A DNA stretch of 64,000 nt from BOG-908 sp963795825. GTDB lineage: Bacteria > Pseudomonadota > Alphaproteobacteria > Acetobacterales > Acetobacteraceae. The translations under genes were made by a program, and so were the position numbers. The stretch covers positions 1-64,000 of the forward strand of contig CAWCIW010000004.1 of the NCBI GenBank assembly GCA_963795825.1, in the 5' to 3' direction. Below the pieces are notes generated by a model. That model was not told the origin of the DNA and ran no database searches. It saw only the letters and a program-made list of their open reading frames with translations. Positions 10,483-19,961 of the stretch are shown here, piece by piece (position 1 is the first letter of the stretch; each line of letters begins with the position of its first letter).

Positions 10483-10711
10483 CTAGATGCGTCAACCACC
10501 GTTGGTCACAGGCTCTCGCAATCTTGGAGCGCCGGGCTTGAAAGGCTGACCGACCGACCACCCACGTGGCTGAGACGCCCTCGTATATAACGGCCGGCGC
10601 CAGCACGTGCCCGGCCTGCGCACCATCTTTCGTCTTCTTGGCCATCGCACGAAGAGCAATGGCGTCGAAAGGCCCGAAGCGGGGCTGGACCGGCAAAACC
10701 CCGCTCGTGGG

Positions 10712-11179
10712 TCAGGCCTTCAGGGCCTCGGAACCACCCAGGCTCTTGAAGATTTCGTCCTCATTTCGAAAAGCCTTGAACTCCAGCGCGTTGCCGGATG
10801 GATCAGACACAAAAAACGTAGCCTGCTCGCCGGGAGAACCGGAAAAGCGCACCTGCGGCTCGAGAACGAATGTCACGTGGGAGGCGGCCAGATGGCGGTG
10901 CAGCGCATCCCACTGATCCCACGGAATCAGAACACCGAAATGGACCAGCGGCACCGGCTTGCCGTCCACGGTGGCATACAGGATTTCGGTGGACCGCGGA
11001 CCGACATGGGCCGAGATCTGATTGCCGAAGAAATCGAAGTCGATCCAGGTCGGTGCCTCGCGTCCCTGTGGGCAGGCCAGCAGCGTGCCGTAGAAATGCC
11101 TGGTGGACTCGATATCATCCACGCGGAACGCCAGGTGAAACGAAGCCAAATTGCGTGTGCCTTCCCTTTTAGTGGACAT
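10712..11179 (-). CDS. VOC (glyoxalase/bleomycin-resistance) family protein
   Basis: A 155-residue small metal-dependent enzyme or binding protein of the vicinal-oxygen-chelate fold. It has the paired beta-alpha-beta-beta-beta modules: ASFHLAFRVDDIESTRHFYG at the start and FFVSDPSGNALEFKAF at the end, with likely metal ligands His16 (FHLAF), the central His (VPLVHFGV) and the C-terminal Glu (LEFK). The ATG at 11179 lies 11 bases after the stop of the gamma-glutamyltransferase-like gene, so the two probably form an operon. The reaction is not deducible; in this setting it may act on a product of the neighbouring hydrolase. Confidence 0.8.
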   Translation of the reverse strand: MSTKREGTRNLASFHLAFRVDDIESTRHFYGTLLACPQGREAPTWIDFDFFGNQISAHVGPRSTEILYATVDGKPVPLVHFGVLIPWDQWDALHRHLAASHVTFVLEPQVRFSGSPGEQATFFVSDPSGNALEFKAFRNEDEIFKSLGGSEALKA

Positions 11180-11190
11180 TTGCGACCTGC

Positions 11191-12870
11191 CTATGGAAGG
11201 CCGCCGGCGACGCCGCATCGCCGTGCGTCGGCGACCGAACCGAGCGCGCCGGCTTCGTCGCGAAAGCACATCTGGAACGAGCCCATATGCCAGTCGAACG
11301 GCGGCATCACCGATACGCCCACGCCGAGACGCGCCAGCGCCGTCACCGTTTCGCCACGCAAGCGATCTTCGCAGATCAGATGGCCGTCCTCGCCCAGCGG
11401 CAGGATGCGTGGGGAATCCACCGCATCCTCCGGGGACATGCCCATGTCGAGCAGATGCGTGAGAACCTGCGGCACCGTGCAATACACGTTGCCCGGGGTG
11501 CCCAGACCGAAGATCGGCTTGCCGTCCTCGAGCACGAAACTGTGGCCGACGATGCTGCGCATGCGCGCGCCGGCGACGAGGCGCTGATCGAAATGACCGG
11601 ATATCCCGGCGAAGCTCGCATGCGAGCCGACCATGGGAATGCCGCCGACGACCATCCCCGGGATGCCGCCCGACTGCAGCGTGTTCATCAGCTGCACCCA
11701 GTTGCCATCGGCGTCCACCACGCTGAGCTCGCAGCTTCCCATCGGCTGGGTCTGGCGCAGGCGGCTGGCGGGCATGCCGGCCAGTCCGTGCCCGTCCGAC
11801 CGCGCGCTGGCCGCATGGGTCAGCCGCACATGACCGGTGAGATCCCCATGCGGCCGCAGGCCGGCGATCAGCCGGGCCAGCGAGCGGTGCATCGCGTCGT
11901 CGCACAGGGCCGCCATATCGTAGGGTGCGACGAGAGGATCGCCGATGAAGCCGCTCAACATCAGCCCCAGTCGCAAGGCATGCGCCATGCTGAAGAGATG
12001 ATCGGCTGATCCGGCCGTCATGTCGGCTATGCCGAGATGGCGTAATATGCCGAGCACCAGTTGCAGGAACGTGCCCTGATGTTCGGGCGCGCCCAGACTG
12101 ACGATCTCGTATTTGCGATGACCGAAGCGCACCGGCTCTATCCAGCGCGGCGGGTTGGCGCGCATGTCCGACAGGCTGATCGGCCAGCCCAGCCCGCGCG
12201 CCACCGCAACGAAGCGCTCGGCCCATTCCCCCTCGATCATGGCGCCGGGGCCCTGCTCGGCGACCATCCGCATGGTCCTGGCCATGTCGGCCGACCGGAA
12301 CACGCCGCCGACCGGGGTGACGAAGCCATTCGGCAGGTAAAAGGCCCTGCCTTCCGGAAAATATGTGAAGAAATCGAGCTCGCCGCACACGTTGCCGTAT
12401 TCGAAGCTGGAGACCGGATGGCCCTGTTCCGCCCAGCGCACCGCGTCCGCGCACAGAAGATGCCAGGGCAGGCTGCCGAAACGCGCGTGTATCGCCTGCA
12501 GTCCCGGCATGAAGCCGGGAATGCAGGCCGCGGGCGGCATGGCGCCCAGGCCGCCCGGGATCGACGGTGTCGGCCGGAACGGCGGCAGATGCGGCGGGAA
12601 GGTGCCGGTACTGTGCAACTGGTGCAGCCGGCCGCTGCCGGCCTGGTAGCAAAGCATGCTGACGGTGCCGGTATGGTTGGTCATGAACGGCTCGACCACC
12701 GCCTGCACCAGCGCGCCCGCGATCGCCGCATCCGCGGCGTTGCCGCCATCGGCGAGCGTGCGCAGCACCGTCTCGGTGACGATGGCGTTGTCGGTACTGC
12801 AAACGGCGCGCTTGCCGCGCATGGCGGGCTTCGGACCGGGATCAAGTATGTAACGCGATAGGTCGGTCAT
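11191..12870 (-). CDS. Gamma-glutamyltransferase-like Ntn hydrolase
   Basis: A 559-residue member of the gamma-glutamyltransferase family, which self-cleaves to release a small subunit with an N-terminal nucleophile. The large-subunit start (KRAVCSTDNAIVTETVLRTL, then DGGNAADAAIAGALVQAVVE) and the small-subunit core (SVVDADGNWVQLMNTLQSGG) match well. At the cleavage site, where E. coli Ggt has TTHYSVVD, this protein has SCELSVVD, so the nucleophile position is Ser and the conserved TTH is lost; the downstream SPGGS oxyanion region reads GTPGN. It may therefore hydrolyse an amide other than glutathione. ATG 12870 is preferred to the upstream GTG because ACGGAG precedes it closely. No signal peptide is evident from this start. 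It is divergent from the dehydrogenase/importer operon. Confidence 0.8.
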   Translation of the reverse strand: MTDLSRYILDPGPKPAMRGKRAVCSTDNAIVTETVLRTLADGGNAADAAIAGALVQAVVEPFMTNHTGTVSMLCYQAGSGRLHQLHSTGTFPPHLPPFRPTPSIPGGLGAMPPAACIPGFMPGLQAIHARFGSLPWHLLCADAVRWAEQGHPVSSFEYGNVCGELDFFTYFPEGRAFYLPNGFVTPVGGVFRSADMARTMRMVAEQGPGAMIEGEWAERFVAVARGLGWPISLSDMRANPPRWIEPVRFGHRKYEIVSLGAPEHQGTFLQLVLGILRHLGIADMTAGSADHLFSMAHALRLGLMLSGFIGDPLVAPYDMAALCDDAMHRSLARLIAGLRPHGDLTGHVRLTHAASARSDGHGLAGMPASRLRQTQPMGSCELSVVDADGNWVQLMNTLQSGGIPGMVVGGIPMVGSHASFAGISGHFDQRLVAGARMRSIVGHSFVLEDGKPIFGLGTPGNVYCTVPQVLTHLLDMGMSPEDAVDSPRILPLGEDGHLICEDRLRGETVTALARLGVGVSVMPPFDWHMGSFQMCFRDEAGALGSVADARRCGVAGGLP

Positions 12871-13056
12871 GCGCACTCCGTGGCGCGCCAGCCGCTCCAC
12901 GGGCAAAGTTCTACGTAGCGCGGCAACAGGTGATCAATGCGCAATCGCTTCGTGTTGGCATGATTTGCGCGCACGCCGCGGTTGCGTGACGCCAGATCAT
13001 GCCGGCACGAATATTCCGTCGATTGTCGCCGAACCGGCAACTGGTAGCATCGCGCG

Positions 13057-13985
13057 ATGCGAACCCTTATCGTTATGCTGCGGTCCAACCCTGAAAACTG
13101 GGCCAGGTTGCTGCGCGCCGCCCTGCCCGATCACCAGGTGATTACCGATCCCGGCGCGGCGGACGCGCCGGTCGATTACGCCGTGGTGGGCAAGCCGGCG
13201 CCCGGCGCCATCGCCGCGCTTGGCCGCCTGCAGGCCGTGTTCAGCATAAATGCCGGCGTGGAGGCGCTGCTGGAATCCGGCGAGGTGCCGGCCGCCGTGC
13301 CGCTGGTGCGCATGGTGGACCACGGGCTGACCGCGGGCATGATGGAGTGGGTGGTGGCGCAGACGCTCGCCTGGCATCGCAACCTGTTCGCCTATCGCGA
13401 TCTTCAGCGCGCGCGGAGCTGGATGCCGATGCGCGAGATCCTGGCCGCGGAGCGCCCGGTGACCCTGCTCGGCGCCGGGCAGTTGGGCCGCCCGGTGGCC
13501 GATATGCTGGTGCGTCTGGGCTTTCCCGTGCGGGCCTGGAGCCGCAGCGCGAACCCCATACGAGGGTGCTGCCAGCTTCGCCGGGCGCCGAGGGCCTGCA
13601 GGCGGCGGCGACCGGTGCCAACATCCTGATCAACCTGCTGCCGCTCACGCCCGAGACCGAAAACATCATCGATGCCGGCCTGCTGCGCCGGCTCGCGCCG
13701 GGTGCCGTGCTGATCAATGCCGCGCGCGGGCGGCACGTGGTGGACGAAGCGGTGCTCGCCTGCCTGAACGAGGGCACGCTGCGCGCCGCCGTGCTGGACG
13801 TGTTCCGGGAGGAGCCGCTGCCCACAGCGCACCCGTTCTGGACCCATCCGGGCGTCTTCCTGTCGCCGCATGTGGCAGCACCCACCGACCCGGAGATCGC
13901 GATCCAGGCGATCGCCGCCAATATCGCCGGCTTCGAGTCCGGGCAGCCTTTGCAGCACGTGGTCGATCGCGCCAGGGGCTATTGA
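13057..13985 (+). pseudogene. D-2-hydroxyacid dehydrogenase, GhrA-like, frameshifted
   Basis: It resembles glyoxylate/hydroxypyruvate reductase A: NAD(P)-dependent reduction of 2-ketoacids in the cytosol. The first frame holds the substrate domain, AGMMEWVVAQTLAWHR, and the nucleotide-binding turn TLLGAGQLGRPVADML; the second frame holds LINLLPLTPETENIIDAGLL, INAARGRHVVDEAVL (catalytic Arg) and the C-terminal FLSPHVAAPTD (catalytic His). The frame changes once, near 13555-13575, just after VRAWSRSA. Spliced, it is about 309 residues, full length. Its stop overlaps the start of the substrate-binding-protein gene (TTGA), so it heads the importer operon. Confidence 0.75.
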
Positions 13986-15617
13986 GCGCCCCGCCCACCC
14001 TGCAGCGCCGCACGCTGCTGGCCGCGTCCCTGGCGGTGCTCGCCAGGCCGGCCGCCGCCGCGTCCGATCTGCCGGTGCGCGGCGGCACGCTGATCGTGGG
14101 GCTTGGCTACGACCTCGATACGCTGAACGTCTATGCCACCGGCTTCCTGGGGCATGTCGAGGCGGCGGTGGTCGAGGGCCTGGTGGCGCCCGACGCGCAG
14201 GCGATCTACGTGCCGGTGCTGGCGACCGAGGTGCCGACCCTGGAGAATGGCGGCATCGTGCTGGCGCCGGACGGCGTCGGCATGCGCGTCACCTACCATC
14301 TGCGGGCCGGCGTGAAGTGGCAGGACGGCGCGCCGTTCACCTCGGAAGATGTGCGCTTCACCTGGGAGGCGGTGCGCGACCCGGCCTTCCTGGCCGAATC
14401 TAAGGACGGCACGGAGGAGATCGACAGGATCGACACGCCGGACCCGCTCACCGCGATCGTGCACTACCGCCGCGCCAACCCGGCCTTCACCGCCACCCTG
14501 TTCACCTTCGGTATCCTGCCAAGGCATCTCCTGTCCGGCCAGGACCTCAACCACAATGCCTACAACGACAAACCGCTCGGCACCGGCCCCTTCATGGTCG
14601 AGACGTTCCGGCGCGGCGAATACGTCGGTACTGGTGCGCAACCCGCTCTACTGGGGGCGCGATGCGGCAGGCGGGGCGCTGCCCTATCTCGACCGCATCA
14701 TCTTCCGGATCATCCCGGACACCAACACGCTGGGAACGCTGATCCGGGCCGGCGAGATCGGCCTGGCGCCGCTGATCCCCTACATGCTGGCCAAGCAGCT
14801 CGAAGCCACGCCCGGGATCGAGATCGTGCAGGGCCCCTCGCTCGGCTGGCTGCACCTGGATTTCAACCTCAAGCGGGCCTCGCCACTGCAGGACCCCGTC
14901 GTGCGCGAGGCGATCGCCCATGCGATCGACCGGCGCGCCCTGATCCGGGCGGCCGGCGGCTATCCGAAGCCGATCCACTCCGTGGTGGTGCCGCTGCTGA
15001 CCGGCCTCTACGACCCCGATACGCCGCAATATGCGTACGATCCCGCACGCGCCGAGGCGATGCTGGAGGCGGCTGGTTACCGGCGCACCGGCGACGGCGT
15101 GCGCTCCAAAGACGGGCGACCCCTCGCCTTTGGCATCACCGCGCAGAGCGGCCAGATCGACGACGAGATCGCCGAGCAGATCATCATCGCCCAGCTCCAG
15201 GCGATCGGCATCCGCCTCGAGGCCGACAACAAGAGCGGCGTCAGCTTTCGCCAGGCGCGCTATCGCGGCGATTACGACCTGCTCTACGGCCGCTGGGTGA
15301 CCGCCGCCGACCCGGTCTACAGCGTGTTCTACGGGACCCACGGGCCGAATAACGGCCAGGGCTACGCGAGCGCGCCCCTGGACGCGGCGCTGCACGACAT
15401 GGAAAGCGAGATGCGCCCGGAAGCGCGCCGGCGCGACGCGGCGACGATGCAGCACATCCTGGCGGAGGACCTGCCGACGATTCCGCTGGTCAGCGCCGTA
15501 TCGCTGGCCGCCTGCAGCACACGACTGCGCGGCTTCGTGCCGAACCCGACCAACATGACGGATTTCGTCGCCGTCGCACGCTGGTGGCTGGCACCCGCCG
15601 GAAGTGCCGCGCGGTGA
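13982..15617 (+). pseudogene. ABC importer substrate-binding protein (SBP family 5), frameshifted
   Basis: The periplasmic binding protein of a dipeptide/opine-type (Dpp/Opp) importer. The N-terminus shows RRTLLAASLAVLA with a following AAAA, a Tat-like signal peptide with a twin Arg. Family blocks include YHLRAGVKWQDGAPFTSEDV, FTWEAVRDPAFLAE and YNDKPLGTGPFMVETFRRGEY in the first frame, and LVRNPLYWGRDAAGG, LHLDFNLKRASPLQDPVVRE and AHAIDRRALIRAAGGYPKPI in the second. The shift is one base at about 14620-14632, where EYV should run into VLVRNPLYW. Starts with TTG overlapping the previous stop; its own TGA overlaps the dppB-like GTG. About 544 residues when joined. The ligand is unknown. Confidence 0.8.
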
Positions 15618-16564
15618 GCGGCGGCTTCCTGCTGCGCCGGCTGCTGGCCTGCGTGCCGCTGCTGCTGGCGATCTCGCTGATCCTGTTCGCCATCGTGCAT
15701 CTGGCGCCGGGTGGCCCGCTCGACATGTATGCCGACAACCCGTCGGTGACGCCGGCGGCGCTGGAGCATATCCGGCATGCCTATGGGCTGGACCGCCCGC
15801 TGCCCACGCAATACCTGCTCTGGCTGCGGTCGATGGTCGTGGGCGACTGGGGCTATTCGATACGCACCGGCCGGCCCGTGGTGACGGAAATTGCAGAGCG
15901 CCTGCCGGCGACCCTTCTGCTCGGCGGCTCCGCCATCCTCATCTCCCTGGTGGTGGCGCTGCCCGTGGGCCTGCTCACCGCCTGGTATCGCGGCACCGCC
16001 ATCGACCATGGGCTCACTCTGGCCGCCTTTGCCGGCATCTCCATGCCGGTGTTCTGGCTCGGCCTCCTGCTGCAGCTCCTGCTGAGCATCCGCCTGGGCT
16101 GGCTGCCGGCGGCCGGGTACGACAGCTTCGGCGACGCGGGATCAGGCAGGCTCGCGCATCTGATCATGCCGGCCTGCGTGCTGTCGCTGGCCACCGTCGC
16201 CACCTGGAGCCGGTTCCTGCGCGCCAGCCTGATCGATGTTCTGGCCCAGGACTATATCCGCACGGCACGCGCCAAGGGCCGCGGCCCCGTCGGCACGCTG
16301 CTGCTGCATGCGCTGCGCAACGCGGCCACGCCGGTGGTCACGGTGATCGCGCTCGATCTGGCCAGCGTGATCTCCGGCGCCGTCATCACCGAGACGGTGT
16401 TTGCCTGGCCGGGCATCGGACGGTTGTTCATCGAAAGCATGGATGGCCGCGATTACCCCGTGCTGATGGGGCTGATGATGGCGGGATCGCTCGCTCTGGT
16501 GAGCGCCAACGTGCTGGCGGACATGCTGTGCGCGATGATCGACCCCCGCGTCCGCTATGAGTAG
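15614..16564 (+). CDS. ABC importer permease, DppB type
   Basis: An inner-membrane permease of a peptide/nickel-type ABC importer with six predicted helices; the first is LLACVPLLLAISLILFAIVH. The OppB/DppB motif after it (HLAPGGPLDMYADNPSVTP) and the cytoplasmic EAA loop RTARAKGRGPVGTLLLHALR, which docks the ATPases, are clear. GTG 15614 is taken as the start because it overlaps the preceding TGA (GTGA) and gives the usual short N-terminus before the first helix. 316 residues, normal length. It works with the neighbouring DppC-type permease and the ATPases about 6-8 kb downstream. Confidence 0.87.
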   Translation: MSGGFLLRRLLACVPLLLAISLILFAIVHLAPGGPLDMYADNPSVTPAALEHIRHAYGLDRPLPTQYLLWLRSMVVGDWGYSIRTGRPVVTEIAERLPATLLLGGSAILISLVVALPVGLLTAWYRGTAIDHGLTLAAFAGISMPVFWLGLLLQLLLSIRLGWLPAAGYDSFGDAGSGRLAHLIMPACVLSLATVATWSRFLRASLIDVLAQDYIRTARAKGRGPVGTLLLHALRNAATPVVTVIALDLASVISGAVITETVFAWPGIGRLFIESMDGRDYPVLMGLMMAGSLALVSANVLADMLCAMIDPRVRYE

Positions 16565-16586
16565 TGGGGGAATGAGTAGTGGGGGA
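16557..16586 (+). repeat. 15-bp tandem duplication at the DppC start
   Basis: ATGAGTAGTGGGGGA occurs twice in direct succession, from 16557 and from 16572. The repeat duplicates the start codon in frame, encoding MSSGG twice. Confidence 0.9.
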
Positions 16587-17432
16587 GTGACCGGCGGGGA
16601 TGGCGCGGCACCGCCGTTCGCGCTCCTCCGGCAACTGCTCGATCACCGCTTGCGCTCGGCGGCGCTGGCGCTCCTGCTCGGGCTGGGCATCGTGGTGGCG
16701 ATCGGGCCGCTGCTGTCGCCGTACCGGTTCGATGCGCAGGATCTGGCACTGATCGGCCAGCCGACCGCGCCGGGCTGGCAGCATTGGCTGGGCACCGACG
16801 AGCTGGGGCGCGATCTGCTGACCAGGCTGCTGACCGGCGGCCGCATCTCCATCGCCGTGGGGCTGTCGAGCGCCCTGGTCTCCACCCTGCTCGGCACGCT
16901 GGTGGGGGCGTTCGCGGGCTTCTATGGCGGGCTCGTCGATCAACTGCTGATGCGCCTGGTCGATGTCATGCTGTCGATCCCGCTGCTGCCGCTGGTGCTG
17001 CTGCTGTCCGGGCTGCTGCATCCCGGGGTGCCTGTCCTGGTGCTGGTGATCGGCGTGCTGACCTGGATGACCACGGCGCGGGTGGTGCGCGGCCAGTTCC
17101 TGATGCTGCGCACGCTCGACTATGTGGAGGCGGCGCGGGCGCTCGGCGCCGGCAACATGCGCGTCATGCTGCGGCACATCCTGCCGAACGTCTCCGGCCC
17201 CATCGTCGTCTCGGCCACGCTCGCGGTCGGCAACGCCATCCTGCTGGAATCGGCGATGTCGTTCCTCGGCTTCGGCGTGCAGCCGCCGGCGCCGAGCTGG
17301 GGCAACATGCTGAATGCGGCCACACCCTGGCTCGGCACCGCGCCGTTCATGGCGTTGCCGCCGGGGCTGCTGATCTTCGTCACCGCGCTGAGCGTGAATG
17401 TCGTGGGGGACGGGCTGGGTACGCGGCGCTGA
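16557..17432 (+). CDS. ABC importer permease, DppC type
   Basis: Second permease of the importer. It has the DppC N-terminal extension, a first helix (ALALLLGLGIVVAIGPLLSP), the family segment WLGTDELGRDLLTRLLTGGR, and the EAA loop EAARALGAGNMRVMLRHILP followed by LLESAMSFLGFG. 291 residues. It overlaps the end of the DppB gene by eight bases. The start region contains a 15-base tandem duplication, so ATG 16557 and ATG 16572 are both in frame and both usable; the protein differs only by MSSGG at its tip. Confidence 0.87.
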   Translation: MSSGGMSSGGVTGGDGAAPPFALLRQLLDHRLRSAALALLLGLGIVVAIGPLLSPYRFDAQDLALIGQPTAPGWQHWLGTDELGRDLLTRLLTGGRISIAVGLSSALVSTLLGTLVGAFAGFYGGLVDQLLMRLVDVMLSIPLLPLVLLLSGLLHPGVPVLVLVIGVLTWMTTARVVRGQFLMLRTLDYVEAARALGAGNMRVMLRHILPNVSGPIVVSATLAVGNAILLESAMSFLGFGVQPPAPSWGNMLNAATPWLGTAPFMALPPGLLIFVTALSVNVVGDGLGTRR

Positions 17433-17451
17433 GCGGCGTCGGTTGGTCAAG

Positions 17452-17633
17452 AAAAGAAAGGCCTTCTTTTTCGAGAAAAAGAAGCAAAAAGCTTTTGCTG
17501 TGACGCCTGCACGAGGATTTGGCTATCACTGCAACCGCAACGACTTGCAATACGAGCGTAGGCTCTGGTGCAGGCGTCGGAGCAAAAGCTTTTTGCTTCT
17601 TTTTCTCGAAAAAGAAGGCCTTCCTTCCTTCCT
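17452..17633. repeat. Compound hairpin repeat, copy b
   Basis: Both arms are of the CTTCTTTTT/AAAAAGAAG type around loop CGAG or CTCG, each followed on the inside by AAAAAGCTTTT. The core begins GACGCCTGCAC and ends GTGCAGGCGTCGG. It lies between the convergent ends of the DppC-type permease gene and the LysR gene, where it could end transcription from both sides. Confidence 0.85.
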
Positions 17634-17646
17634 GACTATTTCAGTC

Positions 17647-18549
17647 TCAACAGGCGCCCGCCGCCGCCTCCTCCAGCAGCCAGCTCCGAAACAGCTTCAC
17701 CCTGGTTATGTCCTGCTTGGCCTTCGGCGTAACGAGATAGTAGGCGCCAGGCCCGGCGGTGCGCAGCGAGAACGGCGAGACCAGCGTGCCGCGTTCCAGC
17801 TCTTCCTCGATCAGCAGGCGCGGCAGCAGGGCCACGCCCATGCCGGATTTGGCCGCCTGGATCAGCATGAAGAAATGCTCGAAGCTCGGGCCCCAGCGGG
17901 CGGTCTCCTCCCGCAGCCCGACAGAGAGGAACCAGTGCGGCCAGGCGTGCAGGCGGGTGGAATGCCGCAGCAGCTTGTAATGCCCCAGATCGGCGGGCGA
18001 TGTCAGCGGATGGTCGGGGTCGAGCAGCACCGGGCTGCACACCACCACGACCTCCTCGGCCAGCAGCGGCTCTGCCACCGCATCGGGCCAGGTGCCGCTG
18101 CCGAACTGGATGGCGACATCGAGCTTCGGCATGTCGGTCGCGAACTGGCCGTCGGTGGCGATGATGTTGATCAGGATTTCCGGCTGGTTCGCGCGGAACC
18201 CTTCCAGCCGCGGGATCAGCCAGCGCGTGCCGAAGGTTGGCAGCACCCCGATCGTCAACGTGCCGCCGCCTTTGCCTGAGGCGATGAGCTCGGTGGTGCC
18301 GGATTCCAGCCGGTCGAACGACAGGCGGATCAGGTTGAAATAGTCGCGGCCGTTTTCGGTCAGCTCGTTGCGGCGGCTGGTGCGCTTGAACAGCGGCGTG
18401 TCGAGGTAGCTCTCCAGCGCACGGACCTGCCGGCTGGCGGCGCTCTGCGTCACGTTGAGCTCGGCCGCGGCAAGGGTGAAGCTCTCGTGCCGCGCAACCG
18501 CCTCGAATGTCCGCAGGGCGTTCAGTGATGGCAACAGACGTCGGTGCAT
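17647..18549 (-). CDS. LysR-family transcriptional regulator (GcvA-like)
   Basis: A 300-residue LysR regulator: the N-terminal winged helix-turn-helix (LNALRTFEAVARHESFTLAA, then LNVTQSAASRQVRALESYL) followed by the periplasmic-binding-like effector domain (GTLTIGVLPTFGTRWLIPRL). The N-terminal SLNALRTFEAVARH pattern is typical of the GcvA/AmpR group. It is divergent from the metallopeptidase-like gene at 18738, the classic arrangement for a LysR protein controlling its neighbour, so it is the best candidate regulator of the 18.7-25.8 kb catabolic operon. The effector is unknown. Confidence 0.88.
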   Translation of the reverse strand: MHRRLLPSLNALRTFEAVARHESFTLAAAELNVTQSAASRQVRALESYLDTPLFKRTSRRNELTENGRDYFNLIRLSFDRLESGTTELIASGKGGGTLTIGVLPTFGTRWLIPRLEGFRANQPEILINIIATDGQFATDMPKLDVAIQFGSGTWPDAVAEPLLAEEVVVVCSPVLLDPDHPLTSPADLGHYKLLRHSTRLHAWPHWFLSVGLREETARWGPSFEHFFMLIQAAKSGMGVALLPRLLIEEELERGTLVSPFSLRTAGPGAYYLVTPKAKQDITRVKLFRSWLLEEAAAGAC

Positions 18550-18737
18550 ATCGGTACAGTCTCCTGTTGCATGGAGTCAGGTCTTTTAGTGCGCTTGCAC
18601 GATCCCGCCTCTGCTCTAGCCTTCTCCGAACCGGTCCTGCTGCTTCGCGGCAGGATGGAAGAGACGCCCATCAAAACAATGCAAGAACCATGCGCAGGCC
18701 GGGTCTTCGTACCGGCCGGCGCGTCCAGGAGCACTTC

Positions 18738-19961
18738 ATGAGCAGCCAAGCGACAATCGGCACGCACGCCTTCGGCTCCGAACTTACCGCGGTCACCATG
18801 GGCATCGACGCGTTCGAGCGCAATCAGTCCCGGGAGAACGGCATGCTCGATACCGAGGGCCTGGTGCCGATCTATGTCGGCGGAGACCTGATCGCGCCGA
18901 AGCAATACACCGCCTGGCGCGAGGCGGCGGACGACCTCGATGCGCTGGAGCAGCGCCTGCCGTCGGTCACCCCGCATCACCGCGCCCTGTTCGCCACCGC
19001 GATGTTGCGCTCGCTGCGCATGGCGCTGCGGCTGTTCGCGGGCGAGGAGGCGAGCTTCGAGGCCAAAGTGGCCGAGCTCGTGGGCGCGCCCACAGGCGCG
19101 GTCGATCCCGCGGTGATCGACGGCCTGCGCAGCTCGCTCGATTCGCTGCTGCGCCGGCGCGGCATCGTGCGCGGCGACCTGCAGCAGCGCATCGCCGAAT
19201 GGGAGACCTCGCGCTTCGTGCCGGCAGAGCAGATCGAGACGATCTATCACGAGCTGATGGACCAGGCGCGCGTGCGCACCGCGAAGATGATCTTCGATTG
19301 CGGCGACTTCACTATGGCGCTCAACCCGGTGCGCAACATGCCGTTCACCGCGCGCTGCAGCTTTTCCGACGGGCAGATGGACCTCAACGTCGATCTCGGC
19401 TTCACCCGTGCCGCCCTCAAGCATCTCGTGGCGCACGAGGTGTTTCCCGGCCACGCGACGCAGATCCTCTACACCCGCGCCCGCGTCGACCAGGGCCGGG
19501 CCGGGCCGGAGGTTCTGCTCTGCACCGCGAATTCGGTGCTCGGCTGCGTGCAGGAGGGCATCGGCGACGAGGCGGTGGAACTGATCGACTGGGCGGAGGA
19601 CGACGACGATGCGATCCACCTGGAATTGCGGCGCCTGCGCAGCGCCGCCCAGACGAGCGCCGCCTGGTCGCTGATGCATGACGGAAGCGCGCCGGAAGCC
19701 GTGAAGGACTATCTGCGCGAGACGGCGGCGGGCCAGGAGGCCTGGGTCGAGGGACGCCTGCGCATGGCCGCCCATCCGTTCCGCGGCCCGTTCATCGCCT
19801 CGTACTGGGCGGGCGCGGTCGCGGTGCGTGCGGTGCGGGAGCGCACGACGGAAGCGGCGCGGCCCGATTTCGTCGAATATCTCTATGCCAACGCGCATTC
19901 GCCGGAGAGCCTGGCGCTGTTCGATCCCGCGGCGAAAACGCCGGTGGGGGCCGCGTCGTGA
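18738..19961 (+). CDS. Putative HxxxGH metallopeptidase-like protein (DUF885-related)
   Basis: A 407-residue protein with LKHLVAHEVFPGHATQILY, matching the HExxPGH zinc-type motif of DUF885 and related M32-like enzymes, followed by a downstream Glu in CVQEGIGDEAVELIDW that could be the third ligand. The remainder is predicted mainly helical, as in that family. ATG 18738 is chosen because AGGAG sits seven bases upstream. No signal peptide is visible, so it is probably cytosolic. It is the first gene of a run joined by four-base overlaps to a ketopantoate-reductase-like gene and on to the importer ATPases, so hydrolysis of an imported substrate is the likely role. The assignment is by motif, not by full-length recognition. 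Confidence 0.65.
   Translation: MSSQATIGTHAFGSELTAVTMGIDAFERNQSRENGMLDTEGLVPIYVGGDLIAPKQYTAWREAADDLDALEQRLPSVTPHHRALFATAMLRSLRMALRLFAGEEASFEAKVAELVGAPTGAVDPAVIDGLRSSLDSLLRRRGIVRGDLQQRIAEWETSRFVPAEQIETIYHELMDQARVRTAKMIFDCGDFTMALNPVRNMPFTARCSFSDGQMDLNVDLGFTRAALKHLVAHEVFPGHATQILYTRARVDQGRAGPEVLLCTANSVLGCVQEGIGDEAVELIDWAEDDDDAIHLELRRLRSAAQTSAAWSLMHDGSAPEAVKDYLRETAAGQEAWVEGRLRMAAHPFRGPFIASYWAGAVAVRAVRERTTEAARPDFVEYLYANAHSPESLALFDPAAKTPVGAAS

Noticed and set aside
10289..10696. Minus-strand 135-codon frame beginning MPVQPRFGPFDAIALRAMAK
   Set aside because: Its second half only translates repeat copy a, and the first half shows no family motif or ribosome-binding site.
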